A stretch of DNA of 64,000 nt from Microbacterium sp. KUDC0406 (GCF_021582875.1 NZ_CP091138.1:248001-312000), one strand, 5' to 3'. Counted from the first letter of the stretch, positions 1-12,238 are shown. Numbers and translations: made by a program. The notes: generated by a model not told the origin, from the letters alone.

Positions 1-280
1 TGCTCGGCGGCGCGATCAGCCCGATCGCCGGCGTAGGCCCCGACGACCTGCGCATCGCGCAGCTGATGACCCGCCTCGCCGACGGCACCGTGCAGGAGGT
101 CATCCTCGCCACCAACCCCAACCTCGAGGGCGAGGCGACCGCGAGCTACCTCAGCCGCCTGCTGACCACGATGGAGATCACGGTCTCGCGCCTGGCCTCC
201 GGCCTGCCCGTCGGAGGCGACCTCGAGTACGCAGACGAGGTCACCCTCGGCCGCGCCTTCGAGGGCGGCGCCGGCTGTGA
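1..280 (+). CDS. recR: RecR recombination mediator, C-terminal part (frameshifted at its end)
   Basis: The gene enters from the left edge; codons run from position 3 and read [18 protein letters not shown], the Toprim segment of RecR, then [13 protein letters not shown] and VTLGRAFEG. RecR acts with RecF/RecO to load RecA at gaps. As read, the frame does not stop but runs on under the next gene. Adding one C near position 266 gives the end GRAFEGRRRL followed by TGA at 278-280, which forms a GTGA overlap with the next start at 277. I infer that one base is missing here. In mycobacteria recR also lies near the aspartokinase genes, which fits the context. Confidence 0.85.
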   Translation, partial: ARRRDQPDRRRRPRRPAHRAADDPPRRRHRAGGHPRHQPQPRGRGDRELPQPPADHDGDHGLAPGLRPARRRRPRVRRRGHPRPRLRGRRRL

Positions 281-1263
281 GCCCCCACGGCGGATTCACC
301 CGCAAGGGCTGGATCCTCTTCGCGATCATGTCGATCGTGTGGGGCATCACCTACCTGTTCATCAAAGAGGCGGTCGAGTCGTTCTCGCCACCGGCGGTCG
401 TCTCGGCCCGCACCCTGCTCGGCGCACTCGTGCTGCTGCCCTTCGCGATCCGCTCCGGGGCCCTGAAGGCCGCGCTCAAGGTGTGGCCGTGGGTGCTCGC
501 GTTCGGCGCCGTCGAGATGGCCGGCCCCTTTCTGCTGCTCAGTCACGCCGAGACTCAGGTGCCGTCCGGCCTGACCGGACTGCTGGTGTCGACTGTCCCG
601 CTGTTCGCCGTGGTCATCGCCCTGCTGCGCGGCGACCGCTCCGTACTCGCCCCGACGCGCCTGGGTGGACTGCTGGTCGGATTCGTCGGCGTCGCGATCG
701 TCGTGGCCGGCCCGGGTCTGTTCGCGCACGGCACGGCCAGCTTCATCGCCATCGGCGAGATCCTGCTCACCGCGGTGCTGTACGCGATCGCGCCGTTCAT
801 CATCGCCCACAAGCTGTCGGACGTGCCCTCGATCGGCACCATCGCGCTCGCGCTCACCGTGGTCGGCCTGGCCTACCTGCCGGCCGGCCTGCTCACGCAG
901 CACGAGGTGCCGACCGTGCGTTCCACGGTGTCCCTGGTGCTGCTCGGCGTGATCTGCACGGCCCTCGCGTTCGTGTTCTTCTTCGCGTTGATCCGCGAGG
1001 TCGGTCCGGTGCGGGCGCCGCTGTTCACCTACGTCAACCCGGTGGTCGCGATCATCCTCGGCACGATCCTGCTCGGTGAGCCGGTCACCGCCGGTCTGCT
1101 GATCGGTTTCCCGATCATCCTGGCCGGATGCTGGTTCGCCGCCACCGGCGGCCGGCTGAAACCCTCGGCACCCGATCTCACGACCGGTCCGGTGACGACC
1201 GCCGAGACCGCCGAGGCGATCGCCGACGGTCCGCCGGCGCCGAAGACCGATCCCACCCGCTGA
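277..1263 (+). CDS. EamA/DMT-family transporter (10 TM)
   Basis: A 328-aa membrane protein starting at GTG 277, overlapping the inferred recR stop as GTGA. It holds two EamA repeats (about residues 8-138 and 150-285), each with five hydrophobic helices. The first helix includes [20 protein letters not shown] and the second repeat ends in [19 protein letters not shown], the usual signature of drug/metabolite exporters of the RhaT/YdcZ type. The C-terminal 40 residues are hydrophilic and probably cytoplasmic. The substrate cannot be read from the sequence; exporters of amino acids or small toxins are typical of the family. Confidence 0.85.
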   Translation: MSPHGGFTRKGWILFAIMSIVWGITYLFIKEAVESFSPPAVVSARTLLGALVLLPFAIRSGALKAALKVWPWVLAFGAVEMAGPFLLLSHAETQVPSGLTGLLVSTVPLFAVVIALLRGDRSVLAPTRLGGLLVGFVGVAIVVAGPGLFAHGTASFIAIGEILLTAVLYAIAPFIIAHKLSDVPSIGTIALALTVVGLAYLPAGLLTQHEVPTVRSTVSLVLLGVICTALAFVFFFALIREVGPVRAPLFTYVNPVVAIILGTILLGEPVTAGLLIGFPIILAGCWFAATGGRLKPSAPDLTTGPVTTAETAEAIADGPPAPKTDPTR

Positions 1264-1299
1264 TCCAGGCTCCCCATGACGTCGCGCCACAGACCTCTG

Positions 1300-1412
1300 G
1301 TCGCGCGGCAGTTCTCGACACGTCCTGCGGTTCGCGCTGCACTTTGTTGCTCACGCTGCGCGTATGTGCGCCGCGTGAGCCAAGAACTGCAGCGCGAGCT
1401 GTTCGAGGCCGT
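1300..1412. repeat. Family A inverted repeat, copy A1
   Basis: An imperfect inverted repeat lies in the gap between the convergent EamA and DUF2871 genes. The left arm 1333-1361 and right arm 1368-1396 pair over most of 29 bp around a GTATGT centre. The same arms, with a GTATTCGCG centre, occur near 25.6-25.9, 52.6, 55.9 and 56.1 kb. No gene is supported in the whole 1264-1462 gap. Confidence 0.7.
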
Positions 1413-1462
1413 TCGCGCGGTCGTTTCTGGTTTGCGCGGCAACGGACAACGGCGGCGGCCGA

Positions 1463-1921
1463 CTAACCCCGGCGGATCGACTTCCAGAGGTTCAGGAGCA
1501 GCAGCACGAAGGCTGCCCCGATCAGGATGTGGCCGACGCCTGCGATGCCGGAGATCGCCATCGACGCCTTCTCACCCAGCACCTGCAGGGTGCCGTGCCA
1601 GACGAGCATCGCCGTGGTCAGCACGACCCCGGCGTTGTAGATCCAGAAGAACCAGCGGAACAGCCTGCTCCCGGACAGCCGGAACGACTTCTCCAGGGCC
1701 ATCACGATGAGCAGCATGATCATGCCGAGTGTGAGGATATGAGTGTGCGCGACGGCGAGCTGCCCCGGCATCCCCTCCTCGAACCCGTTCGCCTTCGTGA
1801 ACTCGCGATAGAACAGGCCCGCGGCCAGCCCCAGCACGGTGTAGACGGCGACGGAAAGCAGCAGCATGCTCAGTGCGGAGCGCTGAGCGCGGGAGGTCTC
1901 GGTCACAGCGTTGTCGGTCAT
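1463..1921 (-). CDS. DUF2871 family membrane protein
   Basis: A 152-aa protein with four hydrophobic helices (about residues 15-37, 52-74, 83-101 and 125-146). It contains AVAHTHILTLGMIMLL and GVGHILIGAAFVLLLLNLW, with conserved-looking histidines in helices 2 and 4 as in the DUF2871 family. The start at 1921 (MTDNAVTETSR) is chosen because helix 1 follows closely; an open frame continues upstream but has the composition of the divergent promoter region. It is divergent from the histidine kinase at 2017 with only about 95 bp between them. The role is unknown. Confidence 0.75.
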   Translation of the reverse strand: MTDNAVTETSRAQRSALSMLLLSVAVYTVLGLAAGLFYREFTKANGFEEGMPGQLAVAHTHILTLGMIMLLIVMALEKSFRLSGSRLFRWFFWIYNAGVVLTTAMLVWHGTLQVLGEKASMAISGIAGVGHILIGAAFVLLLLNLWKSIRRG

Positions 1922-2016
1922 GGTTCCAGGGTGCTCGCAGCCGTGCGGCCCCGCATCCATCGAAGGGACGATGCCCGCCGCCCCCGTTTTCCGCGCAGAC
2001 GCGCGAGAATCGGAGC

Positions 2017-3344
2017 ATGACCGCCGCAGCATCCGTTCCGAGTCGGCATCGGATGCTGCGCACCGCACGCTTCGCGCTGCACCTGATCGCTGTCCTGCTC
2101 ACCGTCGTGACCAGCATCCGCGCGGTGCTGGGCGGCGTGCCGCTGCTGCCGGCGACGCTCGCCGCCGGGCTTTTCCTGGGCTGGTACGGAGCCGGCGCAG
2201 CGCTCATCCACGGCCGCAGTGCGCGCTGGTGGCTGGCCGCGCTCACCGCGATCTGGGCCGGGATGCTGGTGCTGTCGCCGGAGTACACCTGGCTGTCGTT
2301 CCCGCTGCTGCTGCTGGCCGGGCATCTGCTCCGTGGGGGCGTCACGTGGGTCTACGCGGCCGTGGTGCTCGCAGCCGCGATCACTGCGCCGATGCTGCAC
2401 CACACCCCGCTGATGTTCGCGCACATCGTCGGCCCGCTGCTCGGCGGCGGGTTCGCCCTCGCGATCTCGCTCGGCTATGACACGCTGCTGCGCGACGCCG
2501 CCGAGCGCGAGCGGCTGATCGCCTCGCTGCTGCAGGCGCAGCACGAGACGGCCGCTCTGCAGGACGAGCTCGCGCACACCCAGCGCGAGGCCGGCGCCGC
2601 CAAGGAGCGCACCCGGCTCGCCCGCGACCTGCACGACACGATCGCGCAGGAGCTCAGCTCGGTGTCGCTGCTGGCACGCACCGGAGCCGCCGAGCGGATG
2701 CCGCAGATCGACGCCCTCGCGCAGCAGTCGCTGGTCGAACTGCGCCGCATCGTGGCGTCTCTCGCGCCCACCGAACTGGAGGACTCGGCCCTCGCCGGTG
2801 CACTGGAACGGATGCTGGACACGCTGCGCACGGACGCCGGGATCGACACCGCGCTGCAGGTGTCCGAGCCGATGCCTGCGCTGCCGACCGGCGTCGAGGT
2901 CGCGTTTCTGCGTGTGGCGCAGTCCGCTCTCGCCAACGTGCGGCAGCACTCCGGTGCGGCGCGGGTCGAGATACACCTGAGCGCCTCCGAAGGCGTGGCG
3001 CGGCTGGAGATCGCCGACGACGGACACGGCTTCGACGAGGCATCCGCCGGCCGGCCAGGGTCATCGTACGGGCTGATCGCGATGCGCTCGCGGCTCGAGG
3101 AGCTGGGTGGCGAGCTCCGGATCGACAGCACGCACGGTGCCGGGACCCGACTGACGGCGAGCGTGCCGCTCACGTACGACCGCACGGTCGGAGACACAGG
3201 TGATTCGGCGCGAGCGGATGCGAGAACCACCGCACAGGACCCAGAGGTGCGGAGCGTTTTCGACCGCGCGGTGGAAAGCGCAGCGGAGCCGGGCCGTGCG
3301 GATGCAGAATCGACCGCGCGGGGGAAGAAGCGGGGGCGTCGTGA
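2017..3344 (+). CDS. NarL-family sensor histidine kinase (3' end frameshifted)
   Basis: The N-terminal ~160 residues hold five or six hydrophobic helices. A coiled linker leads to a HisKA_3 box with ARDLHDTIAQELSS (phospho-His about residue 206) and a HATPase_c domain with DDGHGFDEA (about 334-342) and the final GAGTRLTASVPL. The protein senses an unknown signal at the membrane and phosphorylates the adjacent regulator. As read, the frame stays open to 3435, overlapping the regulator gene by 95 nt. One extra G in the G-run at 3332-3336 would end the protein at TGA 3342-3344, a GTGA overlap with the regulator start; I infer a missing base. The tail after residue 385 is low-complexity. Confidence 0.8.
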
Positions 3345-3955
3345 GCACCCGCATCCTCCTCGTGGACGACCATCCGATCGTGCGTGCCGGACTGCGTGCG
3401 GTGATCGAGAGCCGGGGCTTCGAAGTCGTCGGTGAGTCGTCGACGGGCGAGGAGGCGCTGGTCGCGGCATCCGAGCTGCGCCCCGACGTCGTGCTCTGCG
3501 ACCTGCGGCTGGGGGAGGGCATCGACGGCGTCGCCGTGACGGCGGCACTGCGCGCGAAGCCGGAGCCGCCGGCAGTCATCATCCTCACCACGTTCGATCA
3601 TGACGCGCAGATCGTCCGCGCGATCGAGGCCGGTGCCGCCGGATATCTGCTCAAGGAGGTCGGCACCGACACGATCGCGAAGGCGATCACGGATGCCGCA
3701 TCGAGCGGCCTCGTGGGCGGGCTGGCCGACGACCGCCTGATCGGCGCGCTGCGCGCGCCACGGGTGACGCTGACCGCGCGGGAGCGCGAGGTGCTCCAGC
3801 TCATCGACGCCGGCGCCGCCAACCGCGAGATCGCCACCCGGCTGTTCATCACCGAGGCCACGGTGAAGACACACGTCGTGCACCTGCTCGAGAAGCTCGG
3901 TGTGCCCAGCCGCACAGCTGCCGCCGCCGAAGCCCGCCGTCGCGGCCTGATCTGA
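3341..3955 (+). CDS. NarL/LuxR-family response regulator
   Basis: A 204-aa regulator starting at GTG 3341 (VSTRILLVDDHP). The receiver domain has the acidic pair at residues 9-10, the phosphoacceptor Asp at residue 54 (VLCDLRLG) and a conserved Lys in GYLLKEVG. A LuxR-type helix-turn-helix follows (LTAREREVLQLIDAGAANRE, then TEATVKTHVVHLLEKLG). It pairs with the kinase just upstream, with which it forms a two-gene operon. The targets are unknown. Confidence 0.85.
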   Translation: MSTRILLVDDHPIVRAGLRAVIESRGFEVVGESSTGEEALVAASELRPDVVLCDLRLGEGIDGVAVTAALRAKPEPPAVIILTTFDHDAQIVRAIEAGAAGYLLKEVGTDTIAKAITDAASSGLVGGLADDRLIGALRAPRVTLTAREREVLQLIDAGAANREIATRLFITEATVKTHVVHLLEKLGVPSRTAAAAEARRRGLI

Positions 3956-3986
3956 CACATACGCCACGAGGCATGAACCCGCTCCG

Positions 3987-3992
3987 TAGAAT
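3987..3992 (+). promoter_or_regulatory. Possible -10 box of the lysC promoter
   Basis: TAGAAT matches the actinobacterial -10 consensus and lies 38 bp before the lysC start, in the only spacer between the regulator and lysC. No clear -35 hexamer is visible 16-18 bp upstream, so the call is tentative. Confidence 0.35.
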
Positions 3993-4030
3993 GTGCGTGG
4001 GCTGATCGCCCGCAATCCCAGGGAGTGAAC

Positions 4031-5317
4031 GTGGCCCTCATCGTGCAGAAGTACGGCGGCTCCTCCGTCGCCGACGCAGAGAGCATCAAGCGCGTCGCGA
4101 AGCGCATCGTCGACACCCGGCGCGCCGGGCACGACGTCGTCGTGGCGGTCAGCGCGATGGGAGACACCACCGACGAGCTGCTCGACCTCGCGCACGAGGT
4201 GGCGCCCATCCCCGCCCCGCGCGAGCTCGACATGCTGCTGTCCAGCGGTGAGCGCATCTCGATGGCGCTGCTCGCGATGACCATCCACTCGATGGGCTTC
4301 GAGGCGCGCTCGTTCACCGGCAGCCAGGCCGGCATGATCACCGACTCGCACCACGGCAAGGCTCGCATCGTCGACGTGACCCCGGTGCGCGTGCGGGAGG
4401 CGCTCGACGAGGGCGCCATCGTCATCGTCGCCGGGTTCCAGGGCATCAACCGCGACACCCTCGACATCACCACGCTCGGCCGCGGCGGCTCCGACACCAC
4501 CGCCGTCGCGCTCGCCGCCGCGCTGAACGCCGACGTCTGCGAGATCTACAGCGACGTCGACGGCATCTTCACCGCCGACCCGCGCGTCATCCCGAACGCC
4601 CGCAAGCTCGACCACGTCTCCAGCGAGGAGATGCTCGAGCTTGCGGCCAACGGCGCGAAGGTGCTGTACATCCGAGCCGTCGAGTACGCCCGCCGGCACC
4701 GTGTCATCATCCACGCCCGGTCGACCTTCTCGGCGGCCGAGGGCACCTACGTTCTGGGCGAGGGCATGAAGAACCCCCGCGAATCCGAGGGAGCAGCCAT
4801 GGAAGAACCCATCGTCGCCGGCGTCGCCACAGACCTCAGCCAGGCCAAGATCACCGTCTCCGGCGTCCCGGACGTGCCGGGCAAGGCCGCGGAGATCTTC
4901 ACCGTCGTCGCCAAGTCGGGTGCCAACGTGGACATGATCGTGCAGAACGTGTCCGCCGCCTCCACCGGTCGCACCGACATCTCGTTCACGGTCCCCAAGG
5001 CGGATGCGGCGGCGGCGCTGAAGGCGCTGGCCGCGGAGCGCGACCGCATCGGGTTCGAGGCGCTCCTTCACGACGACCAGATCGGCAAGCTCTCGGTCGT
5101 CGGAGCCGGCATGCGCACCCACTCCGGCGTCTCGGCCATCCTGTTCGAGGCGCTCTCGACCGCCGGCATCAACATCGAGATGATCTCCACCTCCGAGATC
5201 CGCATCTCGGTCGTGCTGCGTGCCGACGAGCTGGTCGAGGCCGCACGCGGGGTGCACACCGCGTACGGCCTCGACAGCGAGATCGAGGCCACGGTCCACG
5301 CCGGCACCGGCCGCTGA
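4031..5317 (+). CDS. lysC: Aspartate kinase, alpha subunit
   Basis: A 428-aa aspartokinase that phosphorylates aspartate, the first step toward lysine, DAP, threonine and methionine. It starts with [12 protein letters not shown] (nucleotide-binding KYGGSS) at GTG 4031, 6 nt after a GGGAG ribosome site; GTG 4025 is also in frame but overlaps that site. The kinase domain covers about residues 1-245 ([17 protein letters not shown]), followed by two ACT domains (about 265-340 and 345-420), the site of feedback inhibition by lysine/threonine in the family. asd lies downstream, as in other actinobacteria. Confidence 0.93.
   Translation: MALIVQKYGGSSVADAESIKRVAKRIVDTRRAGHDVVVAVSAMGDTTDELLDLAHEVAPIPAPRELDMLLSSGERISMALLAMTIHSMGFEARSFTGSQAGMITDSHHGKARIVDVTPVRVREALDEGAIVIVAGFQGINRDTLDITTLGRGGSDTTAVALAAALNADVCEIYSDVDGIFTADPRVIPNARKLDHVSSEEMLELAANGAKVLYIRAVEYARRHRVIIHARSTFSAAEGTYVLGEGMKNPRESEGAAMEEPIVAGVATDLSQAKITVSGVPDVPGKAAEIFTVVAKSGANVDMIVQNVSAASTGRTDISFTVPKADAAAALKALAAERDRIGFEALLHDDQIGKLSVVGAGMRTHSGVSAILFEALSTAGINIEMISTSEIRISVVLRADELVEAARGVHTAYGLDSEIEATVHAGTGR
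4799..5317 (+). CDS. Aspartate kinase beta subunit from an internal in-frame start
   Basis: ATG 4799 is in frame with lysC and is preceded by GAGGGAG about 6 nt upstream, a good ribosome site. The product would be 172 aa, starting [20 protein letters not shown], and would hold only the two ACT domains. In Corynebacterium glutamicum and Bacillus lysC an internal start makes the regulatory beta subunit of an alpha2beta2 enzyme, and the C. glutamicum beta also begins with MEE. The start here is inferred from that family knowledge plus the visible ribosome site. Confidence 0.65.
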   Translation: MEEPIVAGVATDLSQAKITVSGVPDVPGKAAEIFTVVAKSGANVDMIVQNVSAASTGRTDISFTVPKADAAAALKALAAERDRIGFEALLHDDQIGKLSVVGAGMRTHSGVSAILFEALSTAGINIEMISTSEIRISVVLRADELVEAARGVHTAYGLDSEIEATVHAGTGR

Positions 5318-5332
5318 CGACCTCCGGTCGTC

Positions 5333-5420
5333 GGTCGTTGAGCGAGCGAAGCGAGACGAAACGCTCTCAGATCAGCCGGGGCGTTTCGTCTTCGCTCCTT
5401 CGTCGCTCCGCTCAACGACC
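5333..5420. repeat. Family B palindrome, copy B1
   Basis: The left arm at 5333-5364 (GGTCGTTGAGCGAGCG, then GACGAAACGC) and the right arm at 5381-5420 (GCGTTTCGTC, then CTCAACGACC) form a long imperfect hairpin between lysC and asd. Related copies lie at 10991-11094, 16653-16736, 21603-21635 (half) and 50907-52604 (split by the IS). It may end lysC transcription but has no T-run. Confidence 0.8.
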
Positions 5421-5452
5421 AAGAGCGCCAGAGCCCATCCAGGGCACGGTAG

Positions 5453-8180
<2,728 letters not shown>

Positions 8181-8189
8181 TCAACGACC

Positions 8190-8815
8190 GTGGCGAAGCT
8201 CTACTTCCGCTACGGCGCGATGAACTCGGGCAAGTCGACGGCCCTGCTGCAGGCGGCGTACAACTACGAGGAGCGCGGCCAGCACGTGCTGCTCGCCAAG
8301 CCCGCGATCGACACCAAGGGTGCGACGCAGATCGAGAGCCGCCTCGGCGTCACCCGAGAGGTCGACTTCCTGATCGGCGCCTCTGATGATGCCCGGGAGC
8401 TGTTCGCACGCGAGCGGGAGCGGATCCGGCAGCAGGACGCCGCGACGCTGCTGCCGCAGCACGTCGACGTGGCCTGCCTGCTCATCGACGAGGCCCAGTT
8501 CCTGTCGCCCGAGCAGATCGACGACCTGTTCCGGATCGCGGTGCTGGACGGCATCCCGGTGATGGCGTACGGCATCCGCAACGACTTCCTCACCCACGCG
8601 TTCCCCGGTTCGGCCCGGCTGCTCGCGATCGCGCACTCCTTGGAGGAGCTGAAGACGATCTGCCGCTGCGGCCGGAAGGCCGTGTTCAACGGGCGGCTGG
8701 TGGACGGCCGCTTCGTGTTCGACGGCGATCAGGTCGCGATCGACGGCGCCGCGGTGACCTACGAATCGCTGTGCGGCAACTGCTACCTCGAGGAGTCCGG
8801 GGAGTGCTCGGCTGA
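8190..8815 (+). CDS. tdk: Thymidine kinase (3' end frameshifted)
   Basis: It phosphorylates thymidine in the pyrimidine salvage pathway. The P-loop GAMNSGKST is at residues 9-17, the DEAQF box is in LLIDEAQFLSPEQ, and zinc cysteines are in CRCGRKAVF and CGNCYLEE. As read, the frame runs on to 9149, through the next promoter and into the GntR gene, giving a tail unlike any Tdk. One extra G in the run at 8799-8802 gives the end EESGGVLG with TGA at 8813-8815, a normal length of about 208 aa. I infer a lost base. Confidence 0.85.
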
Positions 8816-8835
8816 GGCACTGACTTCTTCTTCCC

Positions 8836-8906
8836 GGGTTTGCGGCGGAATCCCCCGTCTGGGGCGGTGCCGGAGCGCCCCGAACACCAGAATCCGCCCC
8901 AAACCC
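8836..8906 (+). terminator. Hairpin after tdk
   Basis: Arms GGGTTTGCGGCGGA (8836-8849) and TCCGCCCCAAACCC (8893-8906) pair with one mismatch around an inner TGGGGCG/CGCCCC stem. The position between the inferred tdk stop and the lldR promoter suits a terminator; there is no T-run. Confidence 0.5.
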
Positions 8907-8949
8907 AAGGGAAGTGAGTGGGTGAGTGACCGGTGTACGCACGGGTTGC

Positions 8950-8987
8950 GTGGTCTGACCACACGGGATAACCTGTGGTCAGACCAC
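8950..8987 (+). promoter_or_regulatory. Two GntR/LldR-type operators
   Basis: TGGTCTGACCA (8951-8961) and TGGTCAGACCA (8976-8986) are near-perfect palindromes of the FadR-subfamily TGGTCNGACCA type, with centres 25 bp apart. The second directly abuts the AGGAGG ribosome site (8988-8993) of the regulator gene, so binding should block its expression and that of lldD. Confidence 0.8.
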
Positions 8988-8997
8988 AGGAGGACGG

Positions 8998-9717
8998 ATG
9001 CCGGAGCCCATTGCCGCTCGCGCCTGGCGCACGGTGCTCGAACGCATCGAGAGCGACCTCGTGGAAGGGCGCCTCGGCCCCGGAGACCGGCTGCCGTCCG
9101 AGCGCGACCTGTCCGCCGACCTCGGCGTCGGCCGGTCCAGCGTTCGTGAGGCGCTGCGCGTGCTCGAGGTGATGGGCCTGATCCGCACGGCGACCGGCTC
9201 CGGGCCCCAGTCTGGCGCGATCGTCATCGCAACGCCCGCGGGCGGGATGCAGCAGCTGCTGCGCCTGCAGGTCGCCGCACAGGGCTTTCCGATCGCCGAC
9301 GTCGTGCAGACGCGGCTCGTGCTCGAGGGTGCCGTCGCGGCATCCCTCGCCGCCTCCGAGTCCCGCGACACCGCCGCAGCGCACGCGCTGCTGGATGCGA
9401 TGGACGACGCCGATCTTCCCGCCCCGGAGTTCCTCGCTCTCGACGCCCAGCTGCATCTGGCTCTCGCCGAGGCATCCGGCAACTCGGTGATCGCGGCGAT
9501 GATGGCGGGACTCCGCAGCGCGATCGAATCGTACGTTCTGGAGGGGTCCGCCCGCATCGACGACTGGCGCGGGATGGCCGAACGCCTGCGCGCAGAGCAC
9601 CGTGCCCTCGTCGCGGCGATCGAGAGCGGCGACGGCGACAGCGCACGGTCTCTGGTCCACGACCACATCATCGGCTACTACACCGCGTCGGGGCTCGTCC
9701 CCGACGCCGCCCTCTGA
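8998..9717 (+). CDS. GntR-family (FadR subfamily) regulator, LldR-like
   Basis: A 239-aa regulator. The N-terminal winged helix (about residues 8-72, with [20 protein letters not shown]) is followed by an all-helical FCD domain (about 95-225, with [13 protein letters not shown] and [13 protein letters not shown]), which binds small acids in this subfamily. The start ATG 8998 follows AGGAGG. It is 11 nt upstream of lldD and behind two TGGTCNGACCA boxes, so it is probably an autoregulated lactate-responsive repressor. The effector is inferred from context only. Confidence 0.85.
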   Translation: MPEPIAARAWRTVLERIESDLVEGRLGPGDRLPSERDLSADLGVGRSSVREALRVLEVMGLIRTATGSGPQSGAIVIATPAGGMQQLLRLQVAAQGFPIADVVQTRLVLEGAVAASLAASESRDTAAAHALLDAMDDADLPAPEFLALDAQLHLALAEASGNSVIAAMMAGLRSAIESYVLEGSARIDDWRGMAERLRAEHRALVAAIESGDGDSARSLVHDHIIGYYTASGLVPDAAL

Positions 9718-9728
9718 AGGAGAACACC

Positions 9729-11000
9729 ATGGTCCAGCGGCAGCTGCCCAAGCCCGCAGAGCTCTTCGAGCTGATGCGGTTCAAGAAGCCCGAGCTCGAC
9801 GGCCGCAAGCGCCGCCTCGACGCCGCGCTCACGATCTACGACCTGCGCACGATCGCCAAGCGCCGCACGCCCAAGGCGGCGTTCGACTACACCGACGGCG
9901 CTGCAGAGGGCGAGCTGTCGCTGGCCAGGGCACGTCAGGCCTTCGAGGACGTGGAGTTCCACCCCGGCATCCTCAAGCCCGCACCGACTGTCGACACCAG
10001 CGTCGAGATCCTCGACGGGCCCAGCGCGCTGCCTTTCGGCATCGCGCCGACCGGCTTCACCCGCCTGATGCAGACCGAGGGCGAGGTCGCCGGCGCGGGC
10101 GCCGCCGCCGCGGCTGGCATCCCGTTCACGCTCTCCACGCTCGGCACCACCTCGATCGAGGGCGTGAAGGCGGCCACCCTTCGAGAGCCTCAGGGACCGG
10201 TGCCGGGAAGGAACTGGTTCCAGCTGTACGTCATGCGCGACCGCGAGATCTCCTACGAGCTCACCCGTCGCGCCGCCGCGGCCGGTTTCGACACCCTGCA
10301 CTTCACCGTCGACACCCCGGTCGCCGGCGCGCGCCTGCGCGACAAGCGCAACGGCTTCAGCATCCCGCCGCAGCTGACCTTCGGCACGATCGTGAACGCC
10401 ATCCCGCGGCCGTGGTGGTGGGTCGACTTCCTCACGACGCCGAAGCTCGAGTTCGCATCGCTGAGCACCACCGGCGGCACCGTCGGCGAGCTGCTGGATG
10501 CCGCGATGGATCCGACCATAAGCTACGCCGACCTCGATGTCATCCGCGGAATCTGGCCGGGCAAGATCGTGGTCAAGGGCGTGCAGAACGTCGAGGACTC
10601 GGTGCGCCTGAAGGATGCCGGCGTCGACGGCATCGTGCTCTCGAACCACGGCGGGCGCCAGCTCGACCGCGCGCCGATCCCGTTCCACCTGCTGCCGCAG
10701 GTGCGCAGGGCTGTGGGTGACGACTTCACCGTCATGGTCGACACCGGGATCATGAACGGCGCCGACATCGTCGCCTCCGTCGCGCTGGGTGCCGACTTCA
10801 CCCTGATCGGCCGGGCGTACCTGTACGGGCTGATGGCGGGCGGCCGCCAGGGCGTCGATCGCACGATCGCCATCCTGCGCACCGAGATCGAGCGCACGAT
10901 GCGTCTGCTGGGCGTCTCATCGCTCGCCGAGCTGACGCCTGCGCACGTCACGCAGCTGACCCGGATGGTGCCGCTGGGGGAGTCCGTCGCGGTTCGTTGA
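9729..11000 (+). CDS. lldD: FMN-dependent L-lactate dehydrogenase (LldD2-like)
   Basis: A 423-aa alpha-hydroxy-acid oxidising enzyme that converts L-lactate to pyruvate. It has the FMN/substrate motifs [49 protein letters not shown] (catalytic His and Arg) and [11 protein letters not shown]. An insertion of about seven residues (TLREPQG) before GRNWFQLY coincides with a family C repeat at 10177-10198. The TGA stop lies in the left arm of palindrome B2, so the repeat supplies the stop codon. It forms an operon with the GntR gene. Confidence 0.9.
   Translation: MVQRQLPKPAELFELMRFKKPELDGRKRRLDAALTIYDLRTIAKRRTPKAAFDYTDGAAEGELSLARARQAFEDVEFHPGILKPAPTVDTSVEILDGPSALPFGIAPTGFTRLMQTEGEVAGAGAAAAAGIPFTLSTLGTTSIEGVKAATLREPQGPVPGRNWFQLYVMRDREISYELTRRAAAAGFDTLHFTVDTPVAGARLRDKRNGFSIPPQLTFGTIVNAIPRPWWWVDFLTTPKLEFASLSTTGGTVGELLDAAMDPTISYADLDVIRGIWPGKIVVKGVQNVEDSVRLKDAGVDGIVLSNHGGRQLDRAPIPFHLLPQVRRAVGDDFTVMVDTGIMNGADIVASVALGADFTLIGRAYLYGLMAGGRQGVDRTIAILRTEIERTMRLLGVSSLAELTPAHVTQLTRMVPLGESVAVR
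10177..10198 (+). repeat. Family C repeat inside lldD
   Basis: This stretch differs at two positions from CCCTTCGACAGGCTCAGG followed by GACC, the element seen at 16622, 22714 (inverted) and 24245. It encodes the extra residues LREPQG that mycobacterial LldD2 lacks. Confidence 0.6.
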
Positions 11001-11094
11001 GCGAGCGAGGAACGAGCGAGACGAAACGCGCTGCGCCCGCCAGGCACGTCGCCGCGTTTCGTCTGCGGCGCTGGCGCGCCTCCGCTCAACGACC
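10991..11094. repeat. Family B palindrome, copy B2, carrying the stops of both flanking genes
   Basis: The left arm 10991-11030 and right arm 11053-11094 are inverted copies (GTTGAGCGAGCG, GACGAAACGCG). Each arm contains TGA in GTTGA: the left one stops lldD (10998-11000), the right one stops the convergent HAD gene (11086-11088). It probably also acts as a two-way terminator. Confidence 0.85.
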
Positions 11095-11853
11095 GATGGG
11101 CAGAGCCACGAGCAGCTCGTCGAGCTTGTCGGCCGTGTCCTCCCAGCCCTCCACGGCCACGCACGGCACGCCGATCGCGAGCACCGGGTAGTCGTTGCCG
11201 CCCTCGTCGAGCCGGTCGCCGTAGAACAGCATGTCCGAGAGCGGGATGCCGCTGAGCTCGGCGAGCTGGCGCATGCCGTAGGCCTTGTCGATACCGGCCC
11301 GGGTGATGTCGATCGACGTGGATCCGCCGGATCGCACCTCCAGACCCGGAAGCCGCGCGGCGACCGCGTCGCGCAGCGCTTCGCGCTTCGCCCCGTCGGG
11401 ATCCCACGCCACCTTCGCATCGCGCGGTGCCCGCTGGCCGAGGGCTGAGAAGGTGATCTGCGAGCCGCGGTCCTCGAGGATGTCGCCCCAGGGCTCCGGT
11501 TCCCAGAGACCCAGGCGCTGTGCCTCCTCGCGGAGCGCCAGCAGAGCGGCATCCCGCTCGTCGGCGGTCAGATCGCGGGCGTAGACCGGGGCGAAGTCGT
11601 GTCCGTCGTGGCGCAGGTAGCGGGTGCCGCAGGTGGGCAGCAGGTGCAGTCGCTGCAGGTCCGTGGCATCCGCGTCGCCGAGCTGGGCGATCACCTGGGA
11701 GCGGAACTGCTCCTCGTTGCCGCCGGAGATGATCGCGACGTCGACGCGGTGCATGAGGACGCGCAGGAGACCCGCGATGCGAGGATCGATCGCGCCCTTC
11801 GAGGGAGCCAGCGTGTCGTCGAGATCGAAGGCGACGAGGCGGGGCGAGGTCAT
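11086..11853 (-). CDS. HAD-superfamily IIB phosphatase
   Basis: A 255-aa cytosolic hydrolase. Motif I is FDLDDTLAPSKG (Asp residues 10 and 12), motif II ISGGNEEQF, the conserved Lys is in GIDKAYGM, and motif IV is FYGDRLDEGGND. The cap is of the Cof/phosphomannomutase-like type. The substrate is unknown, probably a sugar phosphate. The stop codon comes from repeat B2. The family usually has a Ser/Thr motif II, as here. Confidence 0.8.
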   Translation of the reverse strand: MTSPRLVAFDLDDTLAPSKGAIDPRIAGLLRVLMHRVDVAIISGGNEEQFRSQVIAQLGDADATDLQRLHLLPTCGTRYLRHDGHDFAPVYARDLTADERDAALLALREEAQRLGLWEPEPWGDILEDRGSQITFSALGQRAPRDAKVAWDPDGAKREALRDAVAARLPGLEVRSGGSTSIDITRAGIDKAYGMRQLAELSGIPLSDMLFYGDRLDEGGNDYPVLAIGVPCVAVEGWEDTADKLDELLVALPIGR

Positions 11854-12069
11854 CCCTCCAGCCTAGACGAGCGATGATGGCGGGATCGTCAGATGGGTCG
11901 ACGCTCGGGACGGCGCTGCCGCGATGCGGCATCGCCTGCGAGGCACGTCGCGACGGGGTGCGTCCCCACGGCGCCCTCCACATGCCGCTGGCAGGCGGGC
12001 AGGTCGCGTTTGGGAGGTAGGCGGCATGCGGAGCCTCCTGCGCCGCGGGGGCCCGCCTGACACCCTCGG

Positions 12070-12124
12070 GCATGCAAGAAGGGGCCTGATCCGCCTCCGG
12101 CGGATCAGGCCCCTTCTTGCATGC
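12070..12124 (-). terminator. Terminator of tRNA-Pro: perfect 26-bp hairpin
   Basis: Arms 12070-12095 and 12099-12124 are perfectly complementary over 26 bp with a 3-nt loop (TCC). It begins three bases past the tRNA 3' end on the minus strand. The spacer from here to the HAD gene (11854-12069) shows nothing I can support. Confidence 0.85.
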
Positions 12125-12125
12125 T

Positions 12126-12200
<75 letters not shown>

Positions 12201-12238
12201 TTTTTGCAACTGTTCGAGTCTACATGGAACGAGCGCGG

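Noticed and set aside
3170..5299. 709-codon open frame antisense to lysC
   Set aside because: High GC leaves long antisense frames; its protein is low-complexity His/Arg/Asp-rich and lysC on the other strand is certain.
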